Assembly (NCBI GenBank): GCA_900770265.1
Contig: CAAGJR010000108.1
Location: 1-12,846, forward strand
DNA length: 12,846 nucleotides
Direction of reading: 5' to 3'
DNA from: an uncultured Acidaminococcus sp.
Lineage (GTDB): Bacteria; Bacillota; Negativicutes; Acidaminococcales; Acidaminococcaceae
Numbering within the stretch: the first letter of the stretch is position 1; every line of letters begins with the position of its first letter. The position numbers were made by a program, and so were the translations under genes. The notes under the pieces are model-generated. The model was not told the origin of the DNA. It ran no database searches and was given only the letters and a program-made list of their open reading frames with translations. This document shows, in pieces, positions 6,837 to 12,846 of this stretch.

Positions 6837-6842
6837 ACTATA
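6837..6842 (-). promoter_or_regulatory. -10 element of the phoA promoter
   Basis: The minus strand reads TATAGT, nine bases downstream of the last Pho-box hexamer and about 72 bases before the phoA start codon. At 17 bp upstream the hexamer is ACTCAA, a poor -35, which fits a promoter that needs an activator. Confidence 0.6.
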
Positions 6843-6851
6843 GAAGAGGTG

Positions 6852-6890
6852 TGTCAGGTTTGAGTCAAGGCTTTGTATAATTTGTGTCAA
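6852..6890 (-). promoter_or_regulatory. Pho box: four hexamers with exact 11-bp period upstream of phoA
   Basis: Read toward phoA, hexamers TTGACA (6890-6885), TATACA (6879-6874), TTGACT (6868-6863) and CTGACA (6857-6852) each start 11 bp apart. Bacillus PhoP boxes are TT(A/C)ACA-type direct repeats about 11 bp apart, with four copies binding two dimers. On the other strand the same units read TGTCA plus an AT-rich tail, as in the E. coli PhoB box. The position directly upstream of the -10, replacing a good -35, is what PhoP/PhoB activation requires. The regulator gene is not in this window. Confidence 0.8.
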
Positions 6891-6894
6891 ATTT

Positions 6895-6928
6895 AAAAGG
6901 GGTGTGAAAAAATGCTTTTTCACACCCC
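6895..6928 (-). terminator. Second terminator-like hairpin upstream of the phoA promoter
   Basis: GGGGTGTGAAAAA (6899-6911) and its complement (6916-6928) form a perfect 13-bp stem with a 4-base loop. On the minus strand it is followed by TTTT (6898-6895). It lies after the main phoU terminator and just before the Pho box, so it probably insulates phoA from pst-phoU readthrough. Confidence 0.6.
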
Positions 6929-6957
6929 GTCACTAGTCACTAGTCTCTAGTCACTAG
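6929..6957 (+). repeat. Tandem heptamer array GTCACTA
   Basis: Four consecutive 7-base units: GTCACTA (6929-6935), GTCACTA (6936-6942), GTCTCTA (6943-6949), GTCACTA (6950-6956), then G. It directly abuts the hairpin ending at 6928. Unit length and the leading GTCA match the GTCATAC arrays near 1424-1551, and both sets sit beside terminators in intergenic DNA. The remaining gap to phoU (6958-6988) holds only a short GCCAGC/GCTGGC stem at 6967-6982. Confidence 0.75.
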
Positions 6958-6983
6958 CCGATGGAAGCCAGCTGACGCTGGCG

Positions 6984-7021
6984 AAAAAAAGGCGCTGTGG
7001 ATGATTTTTTCACAGCGCCTT
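6984..7021 (-). terminator. Terminator of the pst-phoU operon
   Basis: On the minus strand an 11-bp perfect stem AAGGCGCTGTG (7021-7011) / CACAGCGCCTT (6999-6989) closes an AT-rich 11-base loop and runs into seven T residues (6990-6984). It begins four bases past the phoU stop codon. Confidence 0.88.
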
Positions 7022-7024
7022 CTT

Positions 7025-7693
7025 TCAATCCATGGTGAACCCGTTATCGCCTTTCAGCAGGTTCTTTTTCATGTACAGCACCCAGTTGCCGATGTTCGTC
7101 CCGTGGTCGGCCGTGCGTTCCATGTATTTCAGCAGCAGCACGTAATCCACATAGGAGGCCACATCGTCCGGGTCCTTCTTGATTTCCTCCGTCAGGGTCG
7201 GCAGGATCCGTTCGAAATCCGCATCCACGATATCGTCCTTGTCGCCGATATAGCGGGCTTTTTCGTCGTCCCCTTCCAGATAGCAGCGGAAGCTTTCTTC
7301 CAGCAGGGCCTGCATGTCCTCGTACATTTCCCGGAAGCCTTCCGGCGCCTTCACCACCGGTTTCCGTTCCAAAATCCGTGCGATGTACAGGGCCATATCG
7401 GAGCAGTGGTCCGCAATCCGTTCCAGTTCGCTCAGGACACGGAACGTACCCATCAGCAGCCGCCAGTCGGAGGCCACCGGGGATTGCAGCACCTGGATGG
7501 TCAGATCCTTGCGCATGATGCCCCGGATCATTTCGTCGAACTTGTCGTCCCCGTCCCGTACCAGCCGGGCCTTGTCCAGGTCCTGGGTGAACAGGGCATC
7601 CTTCGTTTCTTCCAGGGTCTTTTCCAGGGTGCCGATCAGGCTCCTGGTCTGGTCCTGGATTTCGATCAGATCCTTTACGTAAGCGTCTCTCAT
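7025..7693 (-). CDS. phoU: Phosphate transport system regulator PhoU
   Basis: This 222-residue cytoplasmic protein has the family length and the two internally similar three-helix bundles of PhoU. The signature helices are visible in each half: ELERIADHCSDMA at about 89-101 and KYMERTADHGTNIGNWV at 189-205. The acidic residues in these helices bind metal clusters in solved PhoU structures. PhoU links the Pst transporter to the PhoR-type sensor kinase, keeping the Pho regulon off when phosphate is ample, and limits phosphate uptake. The ATG follows a GAGGAG site. It is the last gene of pstSCAB-phoU, 16 bases after pstB, and ends at a strong terminator. PhoU is also tied to polyphosphate levels in several bacteria, which fits the ppx gene nearby. 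Confidence 0.95.
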   Translation of the reverse strand: MRDAYVKDLIEIQDQTRSLIGTLEKTLEETKDALFTQDLDKARLVRDGDDKFDEMIRGIMRKDLTIQVLQSPVASDWRLLMGTFRVLSELERIADHCSDMALYIARILERKPVVKAPEGFREMYEDMQALLEESFRCYLEGDDEKARYIGDKDDIVDADFERILPTLTEEIKKDPDDVASYVDYVLLLKYMERTADHGTNIGNWVLYMKKNLLKGDNGFTMD

Positions 7694-7709
7694 TGCAGCT
7701 TCTCCTCTC

Positions 7710-8495
7710 TCAGCCGAACCGGCCCGTAATGTAAGATTCCGTCCGAGGTTCGGAAGGATTGGTGAACAGGGTTTCCGTATCGTTCATTTCCACCAGTTCA
7801 CCCAGGTAGAAGAACGCCGTCTTGTCGGAGATACGGCTGGCCTGCTGCATGTTGTGGGTGACGATGACGATGGTGTAATCCTTTTTCAGTTCCAGGGCCA
7901 GGTCTTCGATCTTCTGGGTGGAAATGGGGTCCAGAGCGGACGTGGGTTCATCCATGAGGATGACGGAAGGCTGGGCCGCCAGGGTCCGGGCGATGCACAG
8001 ACGCTGCTGCTGCCCGCCGGACAGGCCCAGGGCACTCTTGTCCAGCCGGTCTTTCAGTTCGTCCCAGATGGCAGCCTGCCGCAGGCTCTTTTCCACGATT
8101 TCCGTGAGCTGGGCCTTGTTGGTGATACCCTGCACCCGGGGCCCGTAGGCCACGTTATCGAAGATGCTCTTCGGGAACGGAGACGGCTGCTGGAATACCA
8201 TGCCTACCCGGTAGCGCAGGGCCAGCGGGTCCACTTCCTTGAAGATATCCTTGCCTTCGAACAGGATCTTCCCTTCCACCCGGCAGCCGGACACCCAGTC
8301 GTTCATCCGGTTCAGGGTCTTCAGCAGCGTGGATTTGCCGCAGCCGGAAGGTCCGATCAGGGCAGTGATCTCGTTGCGTTTCACTTTCATATTGATATCT
8401 TTCAGCGCCTGGTGTTTGCCGTAAAACAAATTCAGGTGCTGGATGTCGAAGACCAGATCTTCGTTGGAAGCGGTCTTCTGTTCAGTCTCATTCAT
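7710..8495 (-). CDS. pstB: Phosphate ABC transporter ATP-binding protein PstB
   Basis: This 261-residue ATPase energises phosphate import through the PstC-PstA channel. Motifs are complete: Walker A GPSGCGKST at 48-56, Q-loop Q102 in VFQQPSPFPKSI, signature LSGGQQQR at 158-165, Walker B VILMDEP at 178-184 with E183, D-loop SALDP at 186-190, and H214 in the switch. The GCGKST Walker A variant, the LNRMND segment and FQQPSPFPKSI are typical of PstB. The start codon overlaps the end of pstA by eight bases (ATGAATGA), giving translational coupling, with GGAGG just upstream inside pstA. The C-terminal TGRFG matches the usual YITGRFG ending of PstB. Confidence 0.97.
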   Translation of the reverse strand: MNETEQKTASNEDLVFDIQHLNLFYGKHQALKDINMKVKRNEITALIGPSGCGKSTLLKTLNRMNDWVSGCRVEGKILFEGKDIFKEVDPLALRYRVGMVFQQPSPFPKSIFDNVAYGPRVQGITNKAQLTEIVEKSLRQAAIWDELKDRLDKSALGLSGGQQQRLCIARTLAAQPSVILMDEPTSALDPISTQKIEDLALELKKDYTIVIVTHNMQQASRISDKTAFFYLGELVEMNDTETLFTNPSEPRTESYITGRFG

Positions 8496-9360
8496 CTGCA
8501 GTTCCCTCCATCTTCTTTTCCAGGCGCCAGCTGATATACCGGGCCAGCACGTTGAACAGCACCACCACCAGCATCAGGATGGCAGAGGTCAGGCCGGCGA
8601 TCTTACCGGCATCAGGGCTCAGGGCCTCGGTCCGCATGACCCACACGTGCAGGGCCAGGGTTTCGCCGGGCCGGAACGGGTTCAGCGGGCAGGTGGCGGA
8701 GCTGAGATCCCAGTTGCTCCAGTCGATGTCCGTACTCATCCCGGCGGTGAACATCAGGGCGGCAGCTTCGCCGAACCCACGGCCGGCGGCCAGGATCAGC
8801 CCGGTCATGATCCGGGGCAGGCAGGCGGGCAGCAGCACGTTCCAGATGGTCTGCCATTTGGAAGCGCCCAGGCCCAGGCTGCCCAGGGTGTATTCCGGCG
8901 GCAGGTCCTTCAGGGCGTTTTCCGTGACGGATACCATAAGAGGCAGCGTCAGGATGGATACGGACAGAGCACCGGCCATCAGGTTCCACTGGGAACCGGT
9001 CATGACGATGAACACCAGGTAGCCGAACAGGCCGACGACGATGGAAGGCAGGGACGACAGCGTTTCCACTGCCATCCGGATCCAGTTGGTCAGTTTGCCG
9101 TCCGTGGCGTATTCCGCCAGATAGATGCCGGCGGGGATGCCCCACAGGGCACTGATGATCAGGGCCAGTACCACCAGGTACAGGGTGTTGAAGAACATAT
9201 CCCGGATGCTCAGGAGGATGTCACTGCTGAGCCCGGCGATCCCCTGGCCCACCACCAGGGCGATAAACGCGAAGAGCAGGATGGCGGAGCCATAGGCCCC
9301 GGCGGTGAACAGCCCGCTCATGAGCCGATCCATGGCTCTTTTATGTGCTAAACCGTTCAT
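8488..9360 (-). CDS. pstA: Phosphate ABC transporter permease PstA
   Basis: This 290-residue inner-membrane protein is one half of the phosphate channel. Six hydrophobic helices are visible at about 19-41, 56-82, 100-120, 126-146, 179-206 and 255-274. The EAA-type coupling loop (about 147-178, with ENALKDLPPEYTLGSLGLGA) contacts PstB. GIPAGIYLAEYA at 74-85 and ETLSSLPSIVVGLFGY at 99-114 are PstA hallmarks. A longer loop at about 207-240 faces outside before the last helix, as in family members. AGGAGGAG precedes the ATG, which lies three bases after the pstC stop, and the 3' end overlaps pstB by eight bases. Confidence 0.96.
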   Translation of the reverse strand: MNGLAHKRAMDRLMSGLFTAGAYGSAILLFAFIALVVGQGIAGLSSDILLSIRDMFFNTLYLVVLALIISALWGIPAGIYLAEYATDGKLTNWIRMAVETLSSLPSIVVGLFGYLVFIVMTGSQWNLMAGALSVSILTLPLMVSVTENALKDLPPEYTLGSLGLGASKWQTIWNVLLPACLPRIMTGLILAAGRGFGEAAALMFTAGMSTDIDWSNWDLSSATCPLNPFRPGETLALHVWVMRTEALSPDAGKIAGLTSAILMLVVVLFNVLARYISWRLEKKMEGTADE

Positions 9361-9363
9361 GGC

Positions 9364-10293
9364 TTACTCCTCCTCTTTCAGTTTCATGGGATCTTTCCCG
9401 AAATGGTGGATGATGAAGATCAGGATGAAGGAAATCACGAACAGCAGCAGGCCCAGGGTCCACAGGGCTGCGCTGTATTCGCCGCCTTCCATGGCACCGC
9501 CCATATCGTTGGCGATCACCGTAGTCATGGTGGACGCCGGCAGGAACAGGGAGGTGGGGAAGCGCTTCATCTGACCGATGACCATGGCCACAGCCAGGGC
9601 TTCACCCAGGGCACGGGCCAGGCCCAGCACCACGCCGGTGAAGATACCCCGCTGGGCAGCGGGCAGGATCACATTGCGGATGGTTTCCCAGCGGGTGGCG
9701 CCCAGGCCATAGGAGGCATCACGCCAGCTCTTGGGAACGGCCAGCATGGCATCGGCTGCCATGGTGGTGATGACCGGGAAGATCATCACTGCCAGGACGA
9801 GCGCCGCGGCCAGCACGGAAAAGCCGAAGGGCATGGGGAAGATCTTGCGCAGGAACGGTACCAGGACCGTCAGACCCACCCAGCCGTAAATTACAGAAGG
9901 GATACCGGTGAACATCTCCACGATCGGGCGGATGATCCGCTGTACGGCCGGACCGGCCATTTCCGACATGTAGATGGCTGCTGCCAGGCTGACCGGCAGA
10001 GCAATCACCAGGCTCAGGAAACAGGTGACCAGGGAGCCGCTGATGAACATCGCTGCCCCCACCTGGCCGCCGCCTTCCATGGTATCGCTGGGTTTCCACG
10101 CTCCGGAGAACAGGAACTCGGTGATACTATGCCCAAAATCCCAAAAGGTGCCGCTCCCCTTCAACAGAAGGAAAGCGGCCATCAGGAACGGAAGCAGGGC
10201 CGCTGCGATGCCACAGGCCGTGATGACGGACTGTGACAGGGACTCTTTGCGGTGGACCTGCGTTAATTTTTTCGTTACCGTTTCATCAATCAT
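9364..10293 (-). CDS. pstC: Phosphate ABC transporter permease PstC
   Basis: From the ATG at 10293 the protein has 309 residues and is the partner of PstA. Hydrophobic helices lie at about 24-45, 80-108, 132-149, 158-178, 215-240 and 277-296. The coupling loop (about 181-212: DAMLAVPKSWRDASYGLGAT then RWETIRNVILP) and the IVEMFTGIPSVIYGW segment are typical of PstC. Two upstream in-frame ATGs exist (10332 and 10302). The 10293 start is preferred because it gives an eight-base overlap with the pstS stop (ATGATTGA), the same arrangement as pstA/pstB, and MIDETVTKKL is a natural cytoplasmic N-terminus. No strong ribosome site precedes it, so translation probably depends on pstS. Confidence 0.95.
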   Translation of the reverse strand: MIDETVTKKLTQVHRKESLSQSVITACGIAAALLPFLMAAFLLLKGSGTFWDFGHSITEFLFSGAWKPSDTMEGGGQVGAAMFISGSLVTCFLSLVIALPVSLAAAIYMSEMAGPAVQRIIRPIVEMFTGIPSVIYGWVGLTVLVPFLRKIFPMPFGFSVLAAALVLAVMIFPVITTMAADAMLAVPKSWRDASYGLGATRWETIRNVILPAAQRGIFTGVVLGLARALGEALAVAMVIGQMKRFPTSLFLPASTMTTVIANDMGGAMEGGEYSAALWTLGLLLFVISFILIFIIHHFGKDPMKLKEEE

Positions 10294-11188
10294 GAGCGGC
10301 ATCTTTGACTTGCATCTTGCTGCTGACACCATACCCCAGCTCCTCGATCCGTTTGCCGTAGTCGGCAGACAACAGGTAATCCAGGAAAGCTTTTACAGCG
10401 GCTTTCGGATTCTTCTTGGTGTAAACATGTTCATAACCCCAGACGTTGTATTTGCCGGAGTAGGTGTTTTCCAGGTTCGGCACAACGCCGTCGATGGCAA
10501 CAGTGGCAACCGTGTCATTCTTCGTCAGGTAAGGCAGAGCCACATAACCGATGGCGCCTTTGTTCTGGGCTACGCTCTGTACCAGCAGGCCGGAGTTATC
10601 GGTTTCCAGGGATTTGTTGGAAGCTTCTTCCGCACCGCCGATGGCGTATTTGGCGAACAGGGCACGGGTACCGGAGGTCTTCGGACGGGTTACCAGGGTG
10701 ATGGGTTCATCCGGGCCGCCCACTTCCTTCCAGTTGGTGACCTTGGCCGTGAAGATATCGGTCAGCTGTTGTTTCGTCAGGCTCTTGACCTTTTCAGCCA
10801 CGTCCTTGTTCACGATGGTGGCAACCGTCATGACGCAGATCTTGTGATCTTCCAGTTCAGCGGCCTTTTCTTTCGGCAGTTTGGAGGCTGCAGGCACATC
10901 GGAGTTCCCCATGTCTACGGAACCTTCGGAAACCTGTTTCAGGCCCATGCCGGAACCGCCGGCGTTCAAGCTGATGCTTACGTCTTTATGCTGTTTCTTG
11001 AAGCTGGCTGCTGCATCCTTCACCAGAGGCAGCAGGGCAGAAGAACCGGAACCGGTGATATTGCCGCTGACTGCAGCCGGTTTCTTGGTGTCTGCCGCTT
11101 TTTGACCGCCGCACCCTACAGCGCCCAGGACCATCATCCCGGCCAGTACGGTAACCGCTAATTTTTTCCATTTGCTTTTCAACATCAT
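10286..11188 (-). CDS. pstS: Phosphate-binding lipoprotein PstS
   Basis: This 300-residue protein captures phosphate outside the inner membrane and delivers it to PstCA. It has a lipoprotein signal peptide: KSKWKK, a hydrophobic core, and the lipobox A-V-G-C with C26 as the lipidated residue. The substrate-binding elements of the PstS/PBP2 fold are present: GSGSSA at 46-51, AGGSGMG at 76-82, NSD at 95-97 and RPKTSGTR at 168-175, with GAIGYV at 211-216. A lipoprotein form is normal for Firmicutes. The start has two adjacent ATGs (11188 and 11185) after AAGGGAG. It is the first gene of the pst operon and is transcribed divergently from tlpA. Confidence 0.96.
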   Translation of the reverse strand: MMLKSKWKKLAVTVLAGMMVLGAVGCGGQKAADTKKPAAVSGNITGSGSSALLPLVKDAAASFKKQHKDVSISLNAGGSGMGLKQVSEGSVDMGNSDVPAASKLPKEKAAELEDHKICVMTVATIVNKDVAEKVKSLTKQQLTDIFTAKVTNWKEVGGPDEPITLVTRPKTSGTRALFAKYAIGGAEEASNKSLETDNSGLLVQSVAQNKGAIGYVALPYLTKNDTVATVAIDGVVPNLENTYSGKYNVWGYEHVYTKKNPKAAVKAFLDYLLSADYGKRIEELGYGVSSKMQVKDAAHD

Positions 11189-11234
11189 CTCATCGCTCCC
11201 TTGTCATTCTTCAAGATGCTTGGTATTGGTTTTT

Positions 11235-11247
11235 GCTATAGCTATAA
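11235..11247 (-). promoter_or_regulatory. Probable -10 region of the pst operon
   Basis: The minus strand reads TTATAG followed by TATAGC and a repeated TATAGC, about 50 bases before the pstS start codon. Which hexamer acts as the -10 is unclear. No consensus -35 sits at 17 bp, in line with activator dependence. Confidence 0.45.
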
Positions 11248-11260
11248 GATATCAGGCCAT

Positions 11261-11299
11261 TGTAAAAACTAAAGGCAGGGTATTGTAAAGAATTGTAAA
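11261..11299 (-). promoter_or_regulatory. PhoP/PhoB-box-like repeats upstream of pstS
   Basis: Read toward pstS, TTTACA occurs at 11299-11294, 11289-11284 and 11266-11261. The first and last are 33 bp apart, three exact 11-bp steps, while the middle copy is one base off phase and the remaining slot is degenerate. The hexamer fits the Bacillus PhoP consensus TT(A/C)ACA with one difference. Position upstream of the -10 and the nature of the operon support Pho control. Confidence 0.55.
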
Positions 11300-11339
11300 A
11301 AATGAAACGGGAAGGATCAGGTACGAAAAAACTGACTTC

Positions 11340-11368
11340 TTGTCAAAATCCTATAGGTTTGCTATAGT
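11340..11368 (+). promoter_or_regulatory. Promoter of the tlpA-ccdA operon
   Basis: TTGTCA (11340-11345), an exact 17-base spacer, then TATAGT (11363-11368): a near-consensus housekeeping promoter. The predicted start is about 40 bases upstream of the tlpA ATG. It fires away from pstS, 40 bp from the Pho-like repeats. Confidence 0.75.
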
Positions 11369-11416
11369 AAAAATGCAAGCGTTTTGTTGGGTTCTATTGG
11401 TAAGGAGGAGCATTCC

Positions 11417-11953
11417 ATGAAAAAACATCTGATCGTCATCTGTCTGGCTGTGGCGGCACTGCTGGCCGGCTGCGGACTGAGCCAGTCCGCCTCGTCCAGT
11501 TCCGCCGGGTCGTCCGTCCGGGAAGGGTACCAGGTGGGCGACCGGGCCCCGTCCATCACCGTGAAGGATGCGGCTGGAAAGACCGTCACGATCCAGCCGG
11601 CCAAAGACCAGAAAGTATATGTACTGAACTTCTGGGCCACCTGGTGTCCGCCCTGCCGGGCTGAACTGCCGGAACTGCAGAAATTCGCCCGGGAAAAGGA
11701 TCAGGACGTGACGTTCTACGCCATCAACCTCCAGGAGAACCCGGAGAAAGTCCAGGGATTCCTGCAGGACATGGGCGTGCAGGTGCCCGTGCTGCTGGAT
11801 CAGAAAGGCAGCACCACCCGTCCCTACTATCTGAAATACATCCCCACCACCGTCATCGTGGACAAACAGGGCATCATCCGTTTCCGCAAGAGCGGCGGTG
11901 TGACGAACCAGGAACTGAAACAGATCCTGGACGGCCTGAAGGAGTCTAAATAA
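11417..11953 (+). CDS. TlpA/ResA-like thioredoxin-fold lipoprotein
   Basis: This 178-residue membrane-anchored thiol-disulfide oxidoreductase acts outside the inner membrane. The ATG at 11417 follows AAGGAGGAG six bases upstream; an earlier in-frame TTG at 11384 lacks a ribosome site and would break the signal peptide. The lipobox is L-A-G-C with C19 lipidated, followed by a serine-rich linker (22-33). The AhpC-TSA/Redoxin domain starts near VGDRAPSITVKDAAG (40-54). Its active site is W76-C77-P78-P79-C80, as in TlpA, ResA and CcmG, and the cis-proline is P143 in YIPTT. It is one base from ccdA, which supplies electrons to such proteins. Likely roles are cytochrome c maturation or reduction of exported thiols; no cytochrome genes are visible, so the client is unknown. 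Confidence 0.92.
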   Translation: MKKHLIVICLAVAALLAGCGLSQSASSSSAGSSVREGYQVGDRAPSITVKDAAGKTVTIQPAKDQKVYVLNFWATWCPPCRAELPELQKFAREKDQDVTFYAINLQENPEKVQGFLQDMGVQVPVLLDQKGSTTRPYYLKYIPTTVIVDKQGIIRFRKSGGVTNQELKQILDGLKESK

Positions 11954-11954
11954 G

Positions 11955-12635
11955 ATGGATTCGATTTCGTTTGTCGCTGCGTTCGGTGCCGGGTTCCTTT
12001 CCTTTGTCTCGCCCTGCGTCCTGCCCCTGCTGCCCACCTTTGCCCTGCTGCTGGTGCGGCCGGACAAGGATGGCCATGCCGCCGGGCGGTTCAAGAGCGT
12101 GGGAGCGTTCCTGGCCGGGTTCACCCTGGTATTCGTGCTCATGGGGGCCTCGGCTTCCCTGGCCGGTGAATTCCTGTGGGAATACGGGGACTGGTTCCGG
12201 AAGGGCGGCGCCGTGCTGCTCATCGTCATGGGCCTGTTCCTGGCCGGGGTGATCCCGTCCCGCTTCCTGTCCCGGGAATACCGTCCCTTCCTCCAGAAGC
12301 AGACAGGCGGCGGCCTGTGGGGCGCCTTCCTGCTGGGGGCCGCGTTCACGTTCGGCTGGACCCCCTGCACCGGCCCCATCCTGGCGGGCATCCTGCTGTT
12401 TGCCAGCCGGGCGGATACGGTGGGCCTGGGTGCCCTGCTCCTGCTGGTGTATGCCCTGGGCTTTTCCATTCCGTTCTTCCTGCTCACCGCCGTGTGGCAG
12501 AAGGCCCTGCCAAAACTGCGGAAGTACTACAACTGGCTGCCCCGGATCCACGCCCTGTCAGGCTGGCTCATGGTAGCCCTGGGCGTGCTGCTCTGGACGG
12601 ACCAGCTGAAAGTGCTGATCGGGCTTTTGGTATAA
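11955..12635 (+). CDS. ccdA: Cytochrome c biogenesis protein CcdA (DsbD transmembrane family)
   Basis: This 226-residue membrane protein passes electrons from cytoplasmic thioredoxin to extracytoplasmic thiol proteins. It has six hydrophobic segments and the two conserved membrane cysteines: C21 in FLSFVSPCVLPLLP and C138 in FGWTPCTGPILA, each in a proline-flanked motif of the family. The length matches CcdA rather than full DsbD, which carries extra soluble domains. AAGGAG at 11939-11944 lies within the end of tlpA, and only one base separates the genes, so the pair is co-translated. The linked lipoprotein is its likely partner. The stop codon is followed directly by a terminator. Confidence 0.94.
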   Translation: MDSISFVAAFGAGFLSFVSPCVLPLLPTFALLLVRPDKDGHAAGRFKSVGAFLAGFTLVFVLMGASASLAGEFLWEYGDWFRKGGAVLLIVMGLFLAGVIPSRFLSREYRPFLQKQTGGGLWGAFLLGAAFTFGWTPCTGPILAGILLFASRADTVGLGALLLLVYALGFSIPFFLLTAVWQKALPKLRKYYNWLPRIHALSGWLMVALGVLLWTDQLKVLIGLLV

Positions 12636-12668
12636 AAAAATGATGCCGCTTTCGCGGCATCATTTTTT
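12635..12668. terminator. Bidirectional terminator between ccdA and the nspC-like gene
   Basis: A perfect 15-bp stem (12635-12649 with 12654-12668) has a TTTC loop, an A6 run on the left and a T6 run on the right, so it can terminate transcripts from both directions. It starts at the last base of the ccdA stop codon and overlaps the stop codon of the convergent gene. Confidence 0.92.
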
Positions 12669-12846
12669 ATTTCCCCAATCGCATCTTGAAATCTTCGTAG
12701 CCGAAGTGTTTCAGGACGTTTACGGTCCCGTCCTCTTCCAGCACGTCGATGTCCGGCAGGGGCATTCCGTTGAACGTATTGTTCTTGCAGGTGGTGTAGA
12801 TGGCCATATCACCGAACAGCAGCAGGTCCCCCACTTCCAGGTCCCC
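12667..12846 (-). CDS. nspC: C-terminal end of a carboxynorspermidine decarboxylase-like protein (5' end outside window)
   Basis: The minus-strand frame is open from the window edge and gives 59 residues up to TAA at 12667-12669. The order of motifs is GDLEVGDLLLFGDMAIYT, then FNGMPLPDIDVL, then HFGYEDFKMRLGK at the end. The GD-x-L-x-F-x-D-x-A-x-Y-T and FNG pair is typical of the C-terminal beta domain of PLP-dependent fold-III decarboxylases. The LP-x-I and terminal FGYEDFK-x-RL fit NspC, which makes norspermidine or spermidine from the carboxy form. Ornithine/lysine or diaminopimelate decarboxylases are alternatives, since only the tail is visible. The partner dehydrogenase gene, if present, lies outside the window. 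Confidence 0.72.
   Translation of the reverse strand, partial: GDLEVGDLLLFGDMAIYTTCKNNTFNGMPLPDIDVLEEDGTVNVLKHFGYEDFKMRLGK

Noticed and set aside
8443..10236. Long plus-strand frames (8443-9351 and 9403-10236) opposite pstA and pstC
   Set aside because: Their products are rich in glutamine, glycine and histidine, as expected from antisense reading of GC-rich membrane protein genes, and pstA and pstC are complete.
11384..11416. TTG start for the thioredoxin lipoprotein at 11384
   Set aside because: It would place 11 polar residues before the lipoprotein signal peptide and has no ribosome site; the ATG at 11417 has AAGGAGGAG at the right distance.

Overview
The window looks like a chromosomal segment of a GC-rich member of the Firmicutes. 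It has strong AGGAGG-type ribosome binding sites, tightly packed operons, lipoproteins with clear lipoboxes, and a carboxynorspermidine-decarboxylase-like gene. The overall gene style suggests a Negativicute such as an Acidaminococcus relative. That placement is an inference from gene content, not a sequence match.

Left part (1-2530): the 3' portion of an exopolyphosphatase/GppA gene with a C-terminal HD domain runs rightward and converges on a leftward LysR-family regulator gene. The gap between them holds a rho-independent terminator framed by two oppositely oriented arrays of the heptamer GTCATAC.

Middle (2530-6900), all on the minus strand: an alkaline phosphatase gene (phoA type), a one-base-spaced gene for a small secreted DUF3299-like protein with a CxxC motif, a strong terminator-like hairpin, then an ABC ATPase and a MacB/FtsX-type permease joined by a TGATG overlap. 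Upstream of the phosphatase gene lie four hexamers at an exact 11-bp period, which is the architecture of a Pho box. This promoter is the best regulatory signal in the window.

Right-middle (6960-11190), minus strand: a complete high-affinity phosphate operon, pstS-pstC-pstA-pstB-phoU, ending in a clear terminator. Its upstream region carries three TTTACA hexamers (minus strand), two of which are exactly three 11-bp turns apart, so PhoP/PhoB control is likely here too. No phoB/phoR (phoP/phoR) genes are in the window. With the exopolyphosphatase, the theme is phosphate scavenging and storage: PhoA releases phosphate outside the inner membrane, PstSCAB imports it, PhoU signals, Ppx acts on polyphosphate.

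Right end (11190-12846): divergent from pstS is a two-gene thiol-redox operon, a TlpA/ResA-like thioredoxin lipoprotein and CcdA, with a near-consensus promoter. It converges on the 3' end of a gene that looks like nspC. The two stop codons are separated only by one bidirectional terminator hairpin.

The most notable points are the phased Pho box at phoA; the phoA-DUF3299-ABC arrangement, which may be a metal-supply module for the zinc enzyme PhoA; and a family of intergenic heptamer repeats seen at two transcription-unit ends.
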